The translations under genes and the position numbers were made by a program. Below, one piece after another: positions 22,038 to 27,735 of a stretch of DNA of 29,671 bases. Origin of the DNA: a virus; the IMG/VR virus record IMGVR_UViG_3300009164_000250, positions 1-29,671 of that record. The stretch is one strand, 5' to 3'. The number at the start of each line of letters is the position of its first letter. The stretch's first letter is position 1. Below the pieces are notes generated by a model. The model saw only the letters and a program-made list of their open reading frames with translations, was not told the origin of the DNA and made no database searches.

Positions 22038-22653
22038 TTTGACTAAACTTATTTTTATTTAACATCCACGTTGTAATTCTTCTTTTAATATCAAAGAACT
22101 TTTCCATTTCCCAGCGTTCTTTACCTTTAGGATTTTTTTCTGTCCAATAAGAAAAGAAATTATTGTACTCAGATCCTAAATCATTAGTGTGAGGCGAAAG
22201 CATTTCGCTAAAAGATACTATACTTTCTTTTTCTTTTATTTCATTTACTTTACTTTCCTTTCCTTTCCTTTGTTGAACGGTCGTTGAACGGTCGTTGAGC
22301 AATCGTTTATCGGCCGATGCTTTACCTGCCATTTTACGCTGTTCTTTCATCTTAAAGTAAGGTTCTAAGTAAACTAGCATTTTAGGCGAAAAGAACTTTT
22401 CTGTTTCGTCTATTTCAAATAATTCGTAGTTACATACACAAACTCTGACTTTTGCCTCTGAGACGCTAAATTCTTCTGCTAATAGGTCTAGGTCGCTTAG
22501 GGGATACATAAGGTCTTGTTGCTCCCTTAATGTCTCTAATAGCATAAAGTATATGCCGTAACCCTCTGTTCCTAGTTCTCTTCTTAATCGCCTAATTTTT
22601 CGATCGTGTCTTGCATTACAAAAATGCGGGAAATAATACGCTTCTTTTTCCAT
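21970..22653 (-). CDS. DUF4373 (Lin1244/Lin1753-like) replication initiator candidate
   Basis: This 227-residue protein begins with the DUF4373-type domain: YYFPHFCNARHDRKIRRLRR, LGTEGYGIYFMLLETLREQQ, then DLDLLAEEFSVSEAKVRVCV, a winged-helix-like DNA-binding region to about residue 120. The linker (120-150) is low complexity and basic. The C-terminus (FFDIKRRITTWMLNKNKF) resembles phage replisome organisers. An iteron-like repeat cluster lies in its own coding sequence at 22272-22304, as the lambda origin lies in gene O. It starts 8 nt after a terminator-like U-tract of a candidate small RNA, so transcription into it may be regulated. Confidence 0.75.
   Translation of the reverse strand: MEKEAYYFPHFCNARHDRKIRRLRRELGTEGYGIYFMLLETLREQQDLMYPLSDLDLLAEEFSVSEAKVRVCVCNYELFEIDETEKFFSPKMLVYLEPYFKMKEQRKMAGKASADKRLLNDRSTTVQQRKGKESKVNEIKEKESIVSFSEMLSPHTNDLGSEYNNFFSYWTEKNPKGKERWEMEKFFDIKRRITTWMLNKNKFSQNGNSNNAKTGTSKDRITSLNIW
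22228..22318 (-). other. Candidate replication origin: iterons, palindrome and purine tract
   Basis: Inside the replication gene are three adjacent 11-bp direct repeats: GTTGAACGGTC at 22272-22282 and 22283-22293, and a diverged GTTGAGCAATC at 22294-22304 (plus-strand readings). A perfect 10-bp palindrome, ATCGGCCGAT, follows at 22309-22318. On the other side is a strand-biased, AT-rich tract at 22228-22271 (pyrimidines on plus, purines on minus). Iterons next to an AT-rich tract inside the initiator gene is the layout of lambdoid origins. The functional assignment is inferred. Confidence 0.5.
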
Positions 22654-22661
22654 TTTAAAAT

Positions 22662-22699
22662 AAAAAAAGCCAGCTTGCGTAGGAGTGCAAAACTGGCTT
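22662..22699 (-). terminator. Intrinsic terminator upstream of the replication gene
   Basis: The 7-bp outer stem AAGCCAG/CTGGCTT with an inner 4-bp TTGC/GCAA helix is followed by T7 on the minus strand. The T-tract ends 8 nt before the ATG of the DUF4373-type gene, so read-through would be needed for transcripts from upstream promoters to reach it. Confidence 0.7.
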
Positions 22700-22750
22700 G
22701 GTTGGTTTTTAACCCTAAAATAACCGAAGAACTCCTACCCTCTTCGCTTA
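22662..22750 (-). ncRNA. Candidate small RNA or attenuator with kissing loops
   Basis: A transcript from the promoter at 22757-22787 would pass through two hairpins. Hairpin 1 (22746-22725) has a CGAAGA/UCUUCG stem and a 10-nt loop. Hairpin 2 (22699-22667) has AAGCCAG/CUGGCUU, then inner UUGC/GCAA, and an 8-nt loop. The loop of hairpin 1 contains GUAGGAGU (22738-22731) and the loop of hairpin 2 is ACUCCUAC (22686-22679), perfectly complementary over 8 nt. Seven U residues follow (22668-22662), making hairpin 2 a terminator. It could be an independent RNA of about 90 nt or an attenuated leader for the replication gene. No ORF fits here. Confidence 0.6.
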
Positions 22751-22756
22751 TTTATT

Positions 22757-22787
22757 CAAATATATAAACACTTATCTAGGTTTACAA
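22757..22787 (-). promoter_or_regulatory. Bacteroidota-type promoter (TTG-N20-TATATTTG)
   Basis: On the minus strand TTG at 22787-22785 is followed after 20 nt by TATATTTG at 22764-22757, an exact match to the vegetative Bacteroidota consensus TTG-N19-21-TAnnTTTG. It overlaps the last codons of the upstream 89-residue gene. A start site is expected near 22750, just before hairpin 1 of the small-RNA candidate. Confidence 0.65.
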
Positions 22788-23041
22788 GTCCGAAACTCAA
22801 AATATCCTATGTACTCAGGAAAATCATTTTCAAACTTTCTAGCATAATCTGCTGTATAATTATTGTTTACTTTAAAATCGTCATTGCGATCTATCTTTGC
22901 ATCCCATCTGATGCGTTCGCAAATTGCTTTAGATCCTATACTAGTTGCTCTTGAATGTATCGCCTCAAAAGCGTAGTGTACATAGGCTCTATATATTAAC
23001 GGATTTTTTACGTGATACTCTTCGAATGTTAGCTTTTTCAT
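22772..23041 (-). CDS. Small early protein of unknown function
   Basis: This 89-residue protein starts MKKLTFEEYHVKNPLIYRAY and has IGSKAICERIRWDAKIDRND in the middle, then VNNNYTADYARKFENDFPEY and a C-terminus FRTCKPR. It recalls small Arc/winged-helix-like or host-takeover proteins, but I cannot name a family. A 45-codon ORF overlaps its start by 53 nt and has a related opening (MKLTF). The last codons contain the -33 box of a promoter for the RNA element that follows. Confidence 0.6.
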   Translation of the reverse strand: MKKLTFEEYHVKNPLIYRAYVHYAFEAIHSRATSIGSKAICERIRWDAKIDRNDDFKVNNNYTADYARKFENDFPEYIGYFEFRTCKPR

Positions 23042-23126
23042 AAGGTCTGATTAATTTAAGTTTTAGAAGATCAATTTGTAACTGATTAGCTAGGTGTGTT
23101 TGCCATTGATTAAAAGTTAGCTTCAT
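22989..23126 (-). CDS. Possible very small ORF overlapping the next gene (45 aa)
   Basis: An ATG at 23126, 4 nt after the stop of the preceding gene, opens a 45-codon frame (MKLTFNQWQTHLANQLQIDL, then LKLKLIRPYEKANIRR) that ends at TAG 22989. It fills an 89-nt gap but overlaps the next gene by 53 nt. The N-terminus is similar to that of the following protein (MKKLTFEEY), so it may be a relic of duplication or a real leader peptide. Support is moderate. Confidence 0.4.
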   Translation of the reverse strand: MKLTFNQWQTHLANQLQIDLLKLKLIRPYEKANIRRVSRKKSVNI

Positions 23127-23130
23127 AATT

Positions 23131-23358
23131 TTATGCGTTTAAATTAAACTTATCTGCTTTAGCTTCGTGCTTGTCGATGTTAATATAATAAATTTCATTG
23201 ATAACTTCCTGATAATACGCTGTATCTTCTTCGTTATCAGTTTTCTCATTTATGATTTCCATTACTGCTATGATGGCACATTTAGTTGCTAGTTCTCTGT
23301 TTTGTAAAATGATATTAAATCTATTTACAAGGAATTCGGCTTTAGATTTAGGTATCAT
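23131..23358 (-). CDS. Small early protein of unknown function (75 aa)
   Basis: This 75-residue protein is helical and acidic: MIPKSKAEFLVNRFNIILQN, then ATKCAIIAVMEIINEKTDNE, and DTAYYQEVINEIYYINIDK. It overlaps the end of the gene before by 4 nt (ATGA-type). Many flavobacterial phages carry a helical protein with the pattern K.AE.L...F......LA...A...V.EII, but I do not know the function. No membrane segment or metal site is visible. Confidence 0.6.
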   Translation of the reverse strand: MIPKSKAEFLVNRFNIILQNRELATKCAIIAVMEIINEKTDNEEDTAYYQEVINEIYYINIDKHEAKADKFNLNA

Positions 23359-23609
23359 ATTTTGCTTAATTTAATTATGTTCCAATTTGGGATTCCAATC
23401 GTTTTGTTTACGAGGCTAGGATGATTAAAAATAAGAGTTCTTTGACCTTCGGTTGTTCCTACTAATCGGCTCTCAAACTCATCGTTATAATTACCTAGCT
23501 TGTAATCTAAGTGGTATATTTCGCCTATTGAAAGCTTGTAGTTTTTAACTTCGTAAATGTTAATTTCATTGCCACTTTCTGATTTTAATACTTCTACTAT
23601 GTTTCTCAT
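23355..23609 (-). CDS. Small early protein of unknown function (84 aa)
   Basis: This 84-residue protein (MRNIVEVLKSESGNEINIYE; YHLDYKLGNYNDEFESRLVG) is beta-rich, and the C-terminus IIKLSKI is short and basic. It overlaps the 75-residue gene by 4 nt, so the pair is coupled. There is nothing to suggest catalysis. Unrecognised; probably part of the early host-takeover set. Confidence 0.55.
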   Translation of the reverse strand: MRNIVEVLKSESGNEINIYEVKNYKLSIGEIYHLDYKLGNYNDEFESRLVGTTEGQRTLIFNHPSLVNKTIGIPNWNIIKLSKI

Positions 23610-23625
23610 TTTATTTTTGTTTAGA

Positions 23626-23823
23626 TTATGATTTACCTTCTTCGTAATATTCGTCCATTAATTCCCTTAATTCTTTAGTCACTTCTGGGTAGTTTACCTT
23701 GCCATAAACGGCCTGCTGTACTAGCCCTGATGACCATTCTCTTGCACTAAAAGGTAGAATACCTTTCTTATTTAATCTATCAGCTACTAACTGATATGCA
23801 AACATTTTTTTAATTTTCGTCAT
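23626..23823 (-). CDS. Small HTH-like protein
   Basis: This 65-residue protein (FAYQLVADRLNKKGILPFSA, REWSSGLVQQAVYGKVNYPE, VTKELRELMDEYYEEGKS) looks like a single helix-turn-helix domain: VADRLNKKG and WSSGLVQQAVYGK would be the two key helices. It overlaps the previous gene by 14 nt. It could be a small DNA-binding regulator of early genes, but there is no confirmation. A start at M7 (23805) is also possible. Confidence 0.55.
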   Translation of the reverse strand: MTKIKKMFAYQLVADRLNKKGILPFSAREWSSGLVQQAVYGKVNYPEVTKELRELMDEYYEEGKS

Positions 23824-24166
23824 TTTCTTCGTTTTTTAAATTATAATCTTTGTACGGTCTTTCTCCTATAATTTTGTATCCTTTCCAAAGTTGCTCTTGC
23901 TCATATTTATTATAGTCTTCGAGCGACACAAATCTTTGTACCGTTGTAAAATAAGCTCCAAAAGTTCCTTTTAAATCTAGCAATAAAACTATTGGATAAA
24001 CTTGTGTTATTTCTTTTATAGGATCTTCGGATATTAATAAAAATCCGTCTTTCATCCACGATGCGATGTATAAATGATTCTCTAATTCCGTTTCAAAGCC
24101 TTTAGTTACTTTCCAAGTATTGGATGGGGCTTTAAAAAAAGTATATGTTAGCCTTTCCTTATACAT
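23810..24166 (-). CDS. Early protein of unknown function (118 aa)
   Basis: This 118-residue protein (MYKERLTYTFFKAPSNTWKV, then LYIASWMKDGFLLISEDPIK) continues with YPIVLLLDLKGTFGAYFTTV and an acidic C-terminus (NEENDEN). It shares one base with the upstream SSB-like gene. I do not recognise the family. Its position beside SSB-like and Erf-like genes suggests a DNA-metabolism accessory, and the pattern is compatible with a soluble alpha/beta protein. Confidence 0.55.
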   Translation of the reverse strand: MYKERLTYTFFKAPSNTWKVTKGFETELENHLYIASWMKDGFLLISEDPIKEITQVYPIVLLLDLKGTFGAYFTTVQRFVSLEDYNKYEQEQLWKGYKIIGERPYKDYNLKNEENDEN

Positions 24167-24444
24167 TAGAATGGTAGATCAGATGCTGGAAAATTAACGT
24201 TTTGCTTTGGAAGGTTTGAATCATAAACTACCTTGCCATTTCCTATGTATATTTTAGGAGTCTTTGCATCACGCTCGTCTTTGGTTTGTGAAACCCAGAT
24301 AGATGCATTATTCCCGTATTGATCGGGAGTGTCGTTTAATGAGATGGTAATATTTACCGATTCGTCATTTGTTTTTTTGTTCGTGTAGTGAACTAAGTCT
24401 GTTAATTTTGACTTGTTGATCTGAGCATTAATTAATTGTCCCAT
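24166..24444 (-). CDS. SSB-like protein (putative)
   Basis: This 92-residue protein lies between the Erf-type annealing protein and early genes, 1 nt after the Erf stop. It has a beta-rich core (MGQLINAQINKSKLTDLVHY; SVNITISLNDTPDQYGNNAS; YIGNGKVVYDSNLPKQNV), and the sequence ends FPASDLPF. That end resembles the conserved C-terminal tip of bacterial SSB (D-x-I/L-P-F), which recruits partner proteins. A short OB-fold-like protein with an SSB-type tip, next to a single-strand annealing protein, is a common phage recombination pair. Identity as an SSB is inferred. Confidence 0.6.
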   Translation of the reverse strand: MGQLINAQINKSKLTDLVHYTNKKTNDESVNITISLNDTPDQYGNNASIWVSQTKDERDAKTPKIYIGNGKVVYDSNLPKQNVNFPASDLPF

Positions 24445-24445
24445 T

Positions 24446-24988
24446 TTAAGATAGTTGTAGTTTACGTGTTGTTAAAAAATTAAGTACTTTTTCGTCTCCT
24501 GCCATTACTGATTCGTTGGCTATGTAGAGCATTGATAATTCATTAAGTGTTTTGCAATCGTCTATGATTGCCTTCCAATCTGTTTCTCCGTTTTTCATTG
24601 GATATTTTTTTGCGACTGGTACGCTAGATCCTGATGCATCCGTATCTTTGTCGGTTACTAAACCTAGCAAACTCGATATGGAGTATCTCCGAAAATAGGA
24701 AATCCCCGCTCCGATGCTCTGAAATTCATTCATTGCTCCTAGTTTTACCGTAGGAATGCTAGTAAACGATTCTAGCTGTTCGCCTGATTCAACGTGAAAA
24801 AGAATTGTTCTGATTCCATCGTTTTCGAGTAATTGCGTAAAGCATAATTTATGCTTTTTTAGAAGTGGATTAATTACGCTAAAAATCTGTGGTAAATCAG
24901 CGTAGGTGTAGTTGTGGCCTTTCGTATCCTTATGGATAATCGGACACTCGTTTTGAAATTCCGCTAGGGATTTAATTAAGTTTTTCAT
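24446..24988 (-). CDS. erf: Erf-type single-strand annealing protein
   Basis: This 180-residue protein resembles the Erf/DUF1071-type annealing proteins that pair complementary single strands in phage recombination. The signatures are KGHNYTYADLPQIFSVINPL at 23-42, LKKHKLCFTQLLENDGIRTI, LFHVESGEQLESFTSIPTVK, and FQSIGAGISYFRRYSISSLL, then GLVTDKDTDASGSS. A short linker and C-terminal helical part follow (WKAIIDDCKTLNELSML). The length is short but within the family range. It is coupled to an SSB-like protein, supporting a recombination role. Confidence 0.82.
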   Translation of the reverse strand: MKNLIKSLAEFQNECPIIHKDTKGHNYTYADLPQIFSVINPLLKKHKLCFTQLLENDGIRTILFHVESGEQLESFTSIPTVKLGAMNEFQSIGAGISYFRRYSISSLLGLVTDKDTDASGSSVPVAKKYPMKNGETDWKAIIDDCKTLNELSMLYIANESVMAGDEKVLNFLTTRKLQLS

Positions 24989-24993
24989 TTGAT

Positions 24994-25236
24994 TTAGGTT
25001 AAAATTATTTGAAAAGGTATTTCGTTAAATATAAAGTCAAATTCTACAAATCCATTGGTGCTAATTTTAGGTGCTCCGTATTTGTTTGCAATTACTAATG
25101 GATCTTTATTGCTATATCCCTGCATTGTAACGTTGTGAGTATAAATACTAATTAAGTAAAAATAATTGCTATCTAATTTTGACTCTTCTAAAAAGTCTGC
25201 TACTGCTTTAAATTTGGTTTCCATTGAGTTTTTCAT
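24994..25236 (-). CDS. Small early protein of unknown function (80 aa)
   Basis: This 80-residue protein (METKFKAVADFLEESKLDSN; YFYLISIYTHNVTMQGYSN; PKISTNGFVEFDFIFNEIPF) looks like a small alpha/beta fold. It overlaps the end of the preceding 57-codon ORF by 29 nt. The ATG at 25236 and one 4 codons later (25224) are both possible starts. It belongs to a chain of three tiny genes following the promoter at 25527-25558. Family unrecognised. Confidence 0.6.
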   Translation of the reverse strand: MKNSMETKFKAVADFLEESKLDSNYFYLISIYTHNVTMQGYSNKDPLVIANKYGAPKISTNGFVEFDFIFNEIPFQIILT

Positions 25237-25381
25237 TTGAGATTATACGAATTAATTTTGAGTTTGATTTGTCCATTTCGTGAGCGACTAGCTCTGCAAT
25301 AGTCCATAATTCTGGATCGTATGACAATGTCATTGTGTACGTTCCTGCTTTGTCTCTGAATTCTGCTTTTACGATCATCAT
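25208..25381 (-). CDS. Small early protein of unknown function (57 aa)
   Basis: A 57-codon ORF starts at ATG 25381, whose bases overlap the TGA of the preceding 36-codon ORF (ATGATG, coupled), and ends at TAA 25208. The sequence is MMIVKAEFRDKAGTYTMTLS, then YDPELWTIAELVAHEMDKSN and a basic tail. It reads like a small alpha/beta protein. It overlaps the 80-residue gene by 29 nt. Coupling at the start and absence of any other candidate in this stretch support it. Confidence 0.62.
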   Translation of the reverse strand: MMIVKAEFRDKAGTYTMTLSYDPELWTIAELVAHEMDKSNSKLIRIISNEKLNGNQI

Positions 25382-25488
25382 AGCCCTTGAACGATATAAA
25401 GTACTTGAAAGATAATGCCTACAAACGTTGCTAGTAACACTAGCTCGGTTAGGTCTTGCTTGTCGAAATTTTGGATGTAATTTCTCAT
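25378..25488 (-). CDS. Very small membrane peptide (36 aa)
   Basis: This 36-codon ORF (ATG 25488 to TGA 25378) encodes MRNYIQNFDKQDLTELVLLA, then TFVGIIFQVLYIVQGL. Residues 13-34 form one predicted transmembrane helix after a charged N-terminus. It is the first ORF after the promoter at 25527-25558 and is coupled by ATGA to the next gene. Early membrane peptides of this size can act on host membranes or exclude competing phages, but no function can be assigned. Confidence 0.58.
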   Translation of the reverse strand: MRNYIQNFDKQDLTELVLLATFVGIIFQVLYIVQGL

Positions 25489-25526
25489 TTTTGATTGTGT
25501 TTAGAATTGTTATGTCTTATTGACTT

Positions 25527-25558
25527 GTAAATATACTAAAAATATAATATAATAAAAA
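25527..25558 (-). promoter_or_regulatory. Early promoter-like motif (TTTTTA-N17-TATATTTAC)
   Basis: The minus strand reads TTTTTA at 25558-25553, 17 nt, then TATATTTAC at 25535-25527, upstream of the 36-codon membrane peptide gene. The same two blocks with the same 17-nt spacing occur at 26536-26567. The -7 part fits Bacteroidota TAnnTTTG except in its last base. Function is inferred from matching and position. Confidence 0.5.
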
Positions 25559-25574
25559 CTTTTTATAATCTTTT

Positions 25575-25877
25575 TTACTCTTCATCGTAATTTTTATCTA
25601 GCGATTCTACTGCCTCATCGTAACTATTTAAAAAGTGCTCTTCGCCTGTTTTAAAATCTGATGTGATATAATCAACTTCTTGCCCCATTGAAGATCCAAT
25701 GCTTATTCCGTTTTCTAATGCTATATAAACATAACCAGATAGGTGGTTAAAGCCTATTTGCATTATTTCTTCTGTTCCTGAGTATTTTGCGTATGCCTCA
25801 AAGCATTTTGACAAACCTAATGCTTCTAGGTATGCAATTCGATTATTTTGAAATCCGTGTAATTGTAAGTTTTCCAT
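25575..25877 (-). CDS. Small acidic early protein (100 aa)
   Basis: This 100-residue protein (MENLQLHGFQNNRIAYLEAL; LSKCFEAYAKYSGTEEIMQI; GYVYIALENGISIGSSMGQE) ends in an acidic tail (NYDEE). It might be a small nucleic-acid mimic or regulator, but there is no specific motif. A 7-bp hairpin (TTACGGT/ACCGTAA) lies 7 nt before its ATG and may affect its translation or serve as an operator. A promoter for the next gene set follows it. Confidence 0.58.
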   Translation of the reverse strand: MENLQLHGFQNNRIAYLEALGLSKCFEAYAKYSGTEEIMQIGFNHLSGYVYIALENGISIGSSMGQEVDYITSDFKTGEEHFLNSYDEAVESLDKNYDEE

Positions 25878-25883
25878 TTTGTG

Positions 25884-25907
25884 TTACGGTTTACCTAAGC
25901 ACCGTAA
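25884..25907 (-). other. Stem-loop before an early gene
   Basis: A perfect 7-bp inverted repeat, TTACGGT and ACCGTAA around a 10-nt loop, lies in the 40-nt gap between the 124-residue and 100-residue genes. It lacks a T-tract, so it is not an ordinary terminator. It could be an operator or an RNA hairpin that hides the start region. Confidence 0.45.
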
Positions 25908-25917
25908 GGTTTAGTGA

Positions 25918-26292
25918 TTAAAGTCCTGTTATGTCGCCTACCATTAAGCTGTTGTCTGCTTTAGTAAATAAGCCTGCTAGTCTTCTGCCAGTAGGAGTCT
26001 TTTCAAATCGGTATGGGGCTTTCTTTAAATATTGATTGTCTTCGAGATAGTACGATTGCATCGGGTACGATGTTAGGGATGAGCAATAAGATACTTCTTG
26101 AATTACTCTAAATCCATCTACGATGTAGATTGCGTAAAGGGATGTAGATCCGTAAGAGATTTCCTCGCTAGAAAAGAATTTTGCATCTCTTTCTGCATAT
26201 CTGTTTACGGTTTGAATCCAGATTCTGCGATTGTAATCGCTTCTTGTGTGATTTACTGCTTGGTCTAGGGATACTTCTACTAATGTTTTCAT
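25918..26292 (-). CDS. Early protein of unknown function (124 aa)
   Basis: This 124-residue protein (MKTLVEVSLDQAVNHTRSDY; RRIWIQTVNRYAERDAKFFS; STSLYAIYIVDGFRVIQEVS; YSMQSYYLEDN-type segments) appears soluble with mixed helix and strand. The C-terminus (TPTGRRLAGLFTKADNSLMV) is weakly hydrophobic. No domain is recognised. It follows the 62-residue gene in the early operon. Confidence 0.55.
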   Translation of the reverse strand: MKTLVEVSLDQAVNHTRSDYNRRIWIQTVNRYAERDAKFFSSEEISYGSTSLYAIYIVDGFRVIQEVSYCSSLTSYPMQSYYLEDNQYLKKAPYRFEKTPTGRRLAGLFTKADNSLMVGDITGL

Positions 26293-26310
26293 TTTGATTT
26301 TTGTTTAGAA

Positions 26311-26499
26311 TTAATATGGAAAGTATGATTTTGATTTTGGATTAGATATTTCGGCATTCATTTCTCGAATATTGTATATCTTTTGGACTGCTTTGTACTC
26401 TGCTTCTAGATCTGTGCATTTGCAGTATTCTATGTGAAACTGCTTTGTGTGCTTAAAAATTACTCTTTCTGTGTTTGTTAGAATTAAGATGTCTCTCAT
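26311..26499 (-). CDS. First early gene, small protein of unknown function (62 aa)
   Basis: This 62-residue protein (MRDILILTNTERVIFKHTKQ; FHIEYCKCTDLEAEYKAVQK; IYNIREMNAEISNPKSKSYF) is mixed helix and strand with a C-x-C (CKC) in the middle. It is the first gene downstream of the strongest early promoter candidate, with a predicted leader of about 30 nt. First early genes of phages often alter host processes, but there is no evidence for a specific role here. Confidence 0.55.
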   Translation of the reverse strand: MRDILILTNTERVIFKHTKQFHIEYCKCTDLEAEYKAVQKIYNIREMNAEISNPKSKSYFPY

Positions 26500-26535
26500 T
26501 TTAGCTGTTTTTTAGGTATTCTGCCTTATTGCTCT

Positions 26536-26567
26536 GTAAAGGTAACAATAGTTTTAACAAATAAAAA
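26536..26567 (-). promoter_or_regulatory. Early promoter-like motif (TTTTTA-N17-TACCTTTAC)
   Basis: On the minus strand TTTTTA (26567-26562) is followed by 17 nt and TACCTTTAC (26544-26536). A start site near 26528 would give a leader of about 30 nt before the ATG at 26499. The same architecture appears at 25527-25558. The TAnn-TTTA box is close to the Bacteroidota -7 consensus. Confidence 0.55.
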
Positions 26568-26621
26568 TCTTTTTTAATCTTTTTTTATATGTAGTGTAAA
26601 ATAATTACTGATTAGGTTTTT

Positions 26622-26655
26622 AATAGGTAACCTATTTTTTACATATTTTTTACAT
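26622..26655. repeat. Operator-like palindrome and two 11-bp tandem repeats
   Basis: AATAGGTAACCTATT at 26622-26636 is an inverted repeat with 6-bp arms around TAA. ATTTTTTACAT occurs twice in tandem, perfectly, at 26634-26644 and 26645-26655. Together they lie between the late terminator and the early promoter, where an operator or regulator-binding site would be expected. Confidence 0.5.
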
Positions 26656-26662
26656 ATATGCA

Positions 26663-26696
26663 CAAAAAAGCCTCCAGACAGAATCCAGAGGCTTTT
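26663..26696 (-). terminator. Intrinsic terminator of the lysis/late unit
   Basis: The 9-bp perfect inverted repeat AAAAGCCTC/GAGGCTTTT (26666-26674 and 26688-26696, 13-nt loop) is followed on the minus strand by six T residues. It lies 40 nt after the metallophosphoesterase stop. T-rich flanks on both sides mean it could also work in the opposite direction. Confidence 0.75.
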
Positions 26697-26736
26697 AAAA
26701 CACAATTCTAAACCTATTTATGAAAAACAACCAAAA

Positions 26737-27735
26737 TTACACTATTTTACCATCTTTAATTAAAAGATTAGAAACTTTTGTTTTGCCATCTATTATTTCT
26801 ACAACGGCAAAACCGTTATTGTGCTGTGCAAAAGGATAGTATTTAGGGCTTAATTGAGTTAGGCATCCAGCTGAATAGCTATGTATAAACTTTTTAAACC
26901 CAGTCTTTTTAATAGTATTTGTCGTACGATGTACGTGTCCAATCAGCGTATTACAGAAAGTCTTATTAAATGTGCTTTGCGAAGGATTCATTCCGCTTGC
27001 CATAATTTCGTGGCCGTGTAATATTAGTAAATCAGCTAATTCTATGCCTTGCCAATCAGGTACATAAATAATATTTAGCTTGTCTAGCCTAAAGAACTGC
27101 TCAAATTGCATCTCGTGTAACTGAGAAAACTCTTCTGCTTGTTCGTTTAAATACTTTTGCCACCTGTTTTCGTGGTTGCCTAGCTTGTAATAGATAGGAA
27201 TATGAGAAAACAGATCTCTTAGTTTCTGTAGAAAGTTTCTGCCCATCTCTATTTCCCTTGGAAAGTCTCTTAGATCCTTTTCTTTTTCGTGTCTTGAGAT
27301 AGAATAAAAGTCAAAAATATCTCCATTTAAAATTAGGCAGTCAATATTTTGTTCTCTTAAATGCTTAATTGCACACGTTATTGCACTAAGAGAATGATAT
27401 GGAACGTGTATGTCTGATAACACACCCACTTTTTTAAAATCATCTGTTAAAGTAAGGCTAGTATATTCTCTGCCTAAGCTATCTTCTATCCCAAAATTAT
27501 TTAATTCTTCTAAATTAAAATCAATAGATTCAATTTTAGTGTTAGGTCTTGTTTGTTTAAAATGCTCGCTTCTTTTTACTACACTTAATCCAAGTCTAGT
27601 AATTTTTTTATGAAATTGCTCTACGCTTGCATAGCCGTATGTATCCCAGTTTTCACGCTCAAAGTCTGCCCTTGTTAAATTAGTAGAATAAAAATGATCT
27701 TTAATTGATTGACCTCTTTCTTTATCTGATTGCAT
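26737..27735 (-). CDS. Calcineurin-like metallophosphoesterase
   Basis: This 332-residue enzyme has the full set of metallophosphoesterase motifs: GVLSDIH with D108 and H110, LNGDIFD with D139, LGNHENRW with N187 and H188, LILHGHE with H240, and LIGHVHR with H267 and H269. All metal-binding and catalytic residues are present, so activity is likely, with a nucleic acid or nucleotide phosphoester as the probable substrate. The N-terminal 50 residues (ADFERENWDTYGYASVEQFH) look like an HTH-type extension and may bind DNA. It overlaps the spanin gene by 14 nt and is the last gene of the late unit before a terminator. Its exact role in the phage is unknown. Confidence 0.85.
   Translation of the reverse strand: MQSDKERGQSIKDHFYSTNLTRADFERENWDTYGYASVEQFHKKITRLGLSVVKRSEHFKQTRPNTKIESIDFNLEELNNFGIEDSLGREYTSLTLTDDFKKVGVLSDIHVPYHSLSAITCAIKHLREQNIDCLILNGDIFDFYSISRHEKEKDLRDFPREIEMGRNFLQKLRDLFSHIPIYYKLGNHENRWQKYLNEQAEEFSQLHEMQFEQFFRLDKLNIIYVPDWQGIELADLLILHGHEIMASGMNPSQSTFNKTFCNTLIGHVHRTTNTIKKTGFKKFIHSYSAGCLTQLSPKYYPFAQHNNGFAVVEIIDGKTKVSNLLIKDGKIV

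Larger units (their letters stand above)
26500..26736 (-). other. Intergenic control region between late and early units
   Basis: This 237-nt gap separates the metallophosphoesterase gene from the first early gene and holds a terminator, tandem repeats, a palindrome and an early promoter, each entered separately. I see no ORF or tRNA in it. The remaining sequence is AT-rich without other clear signals. Confidence 0.7.
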
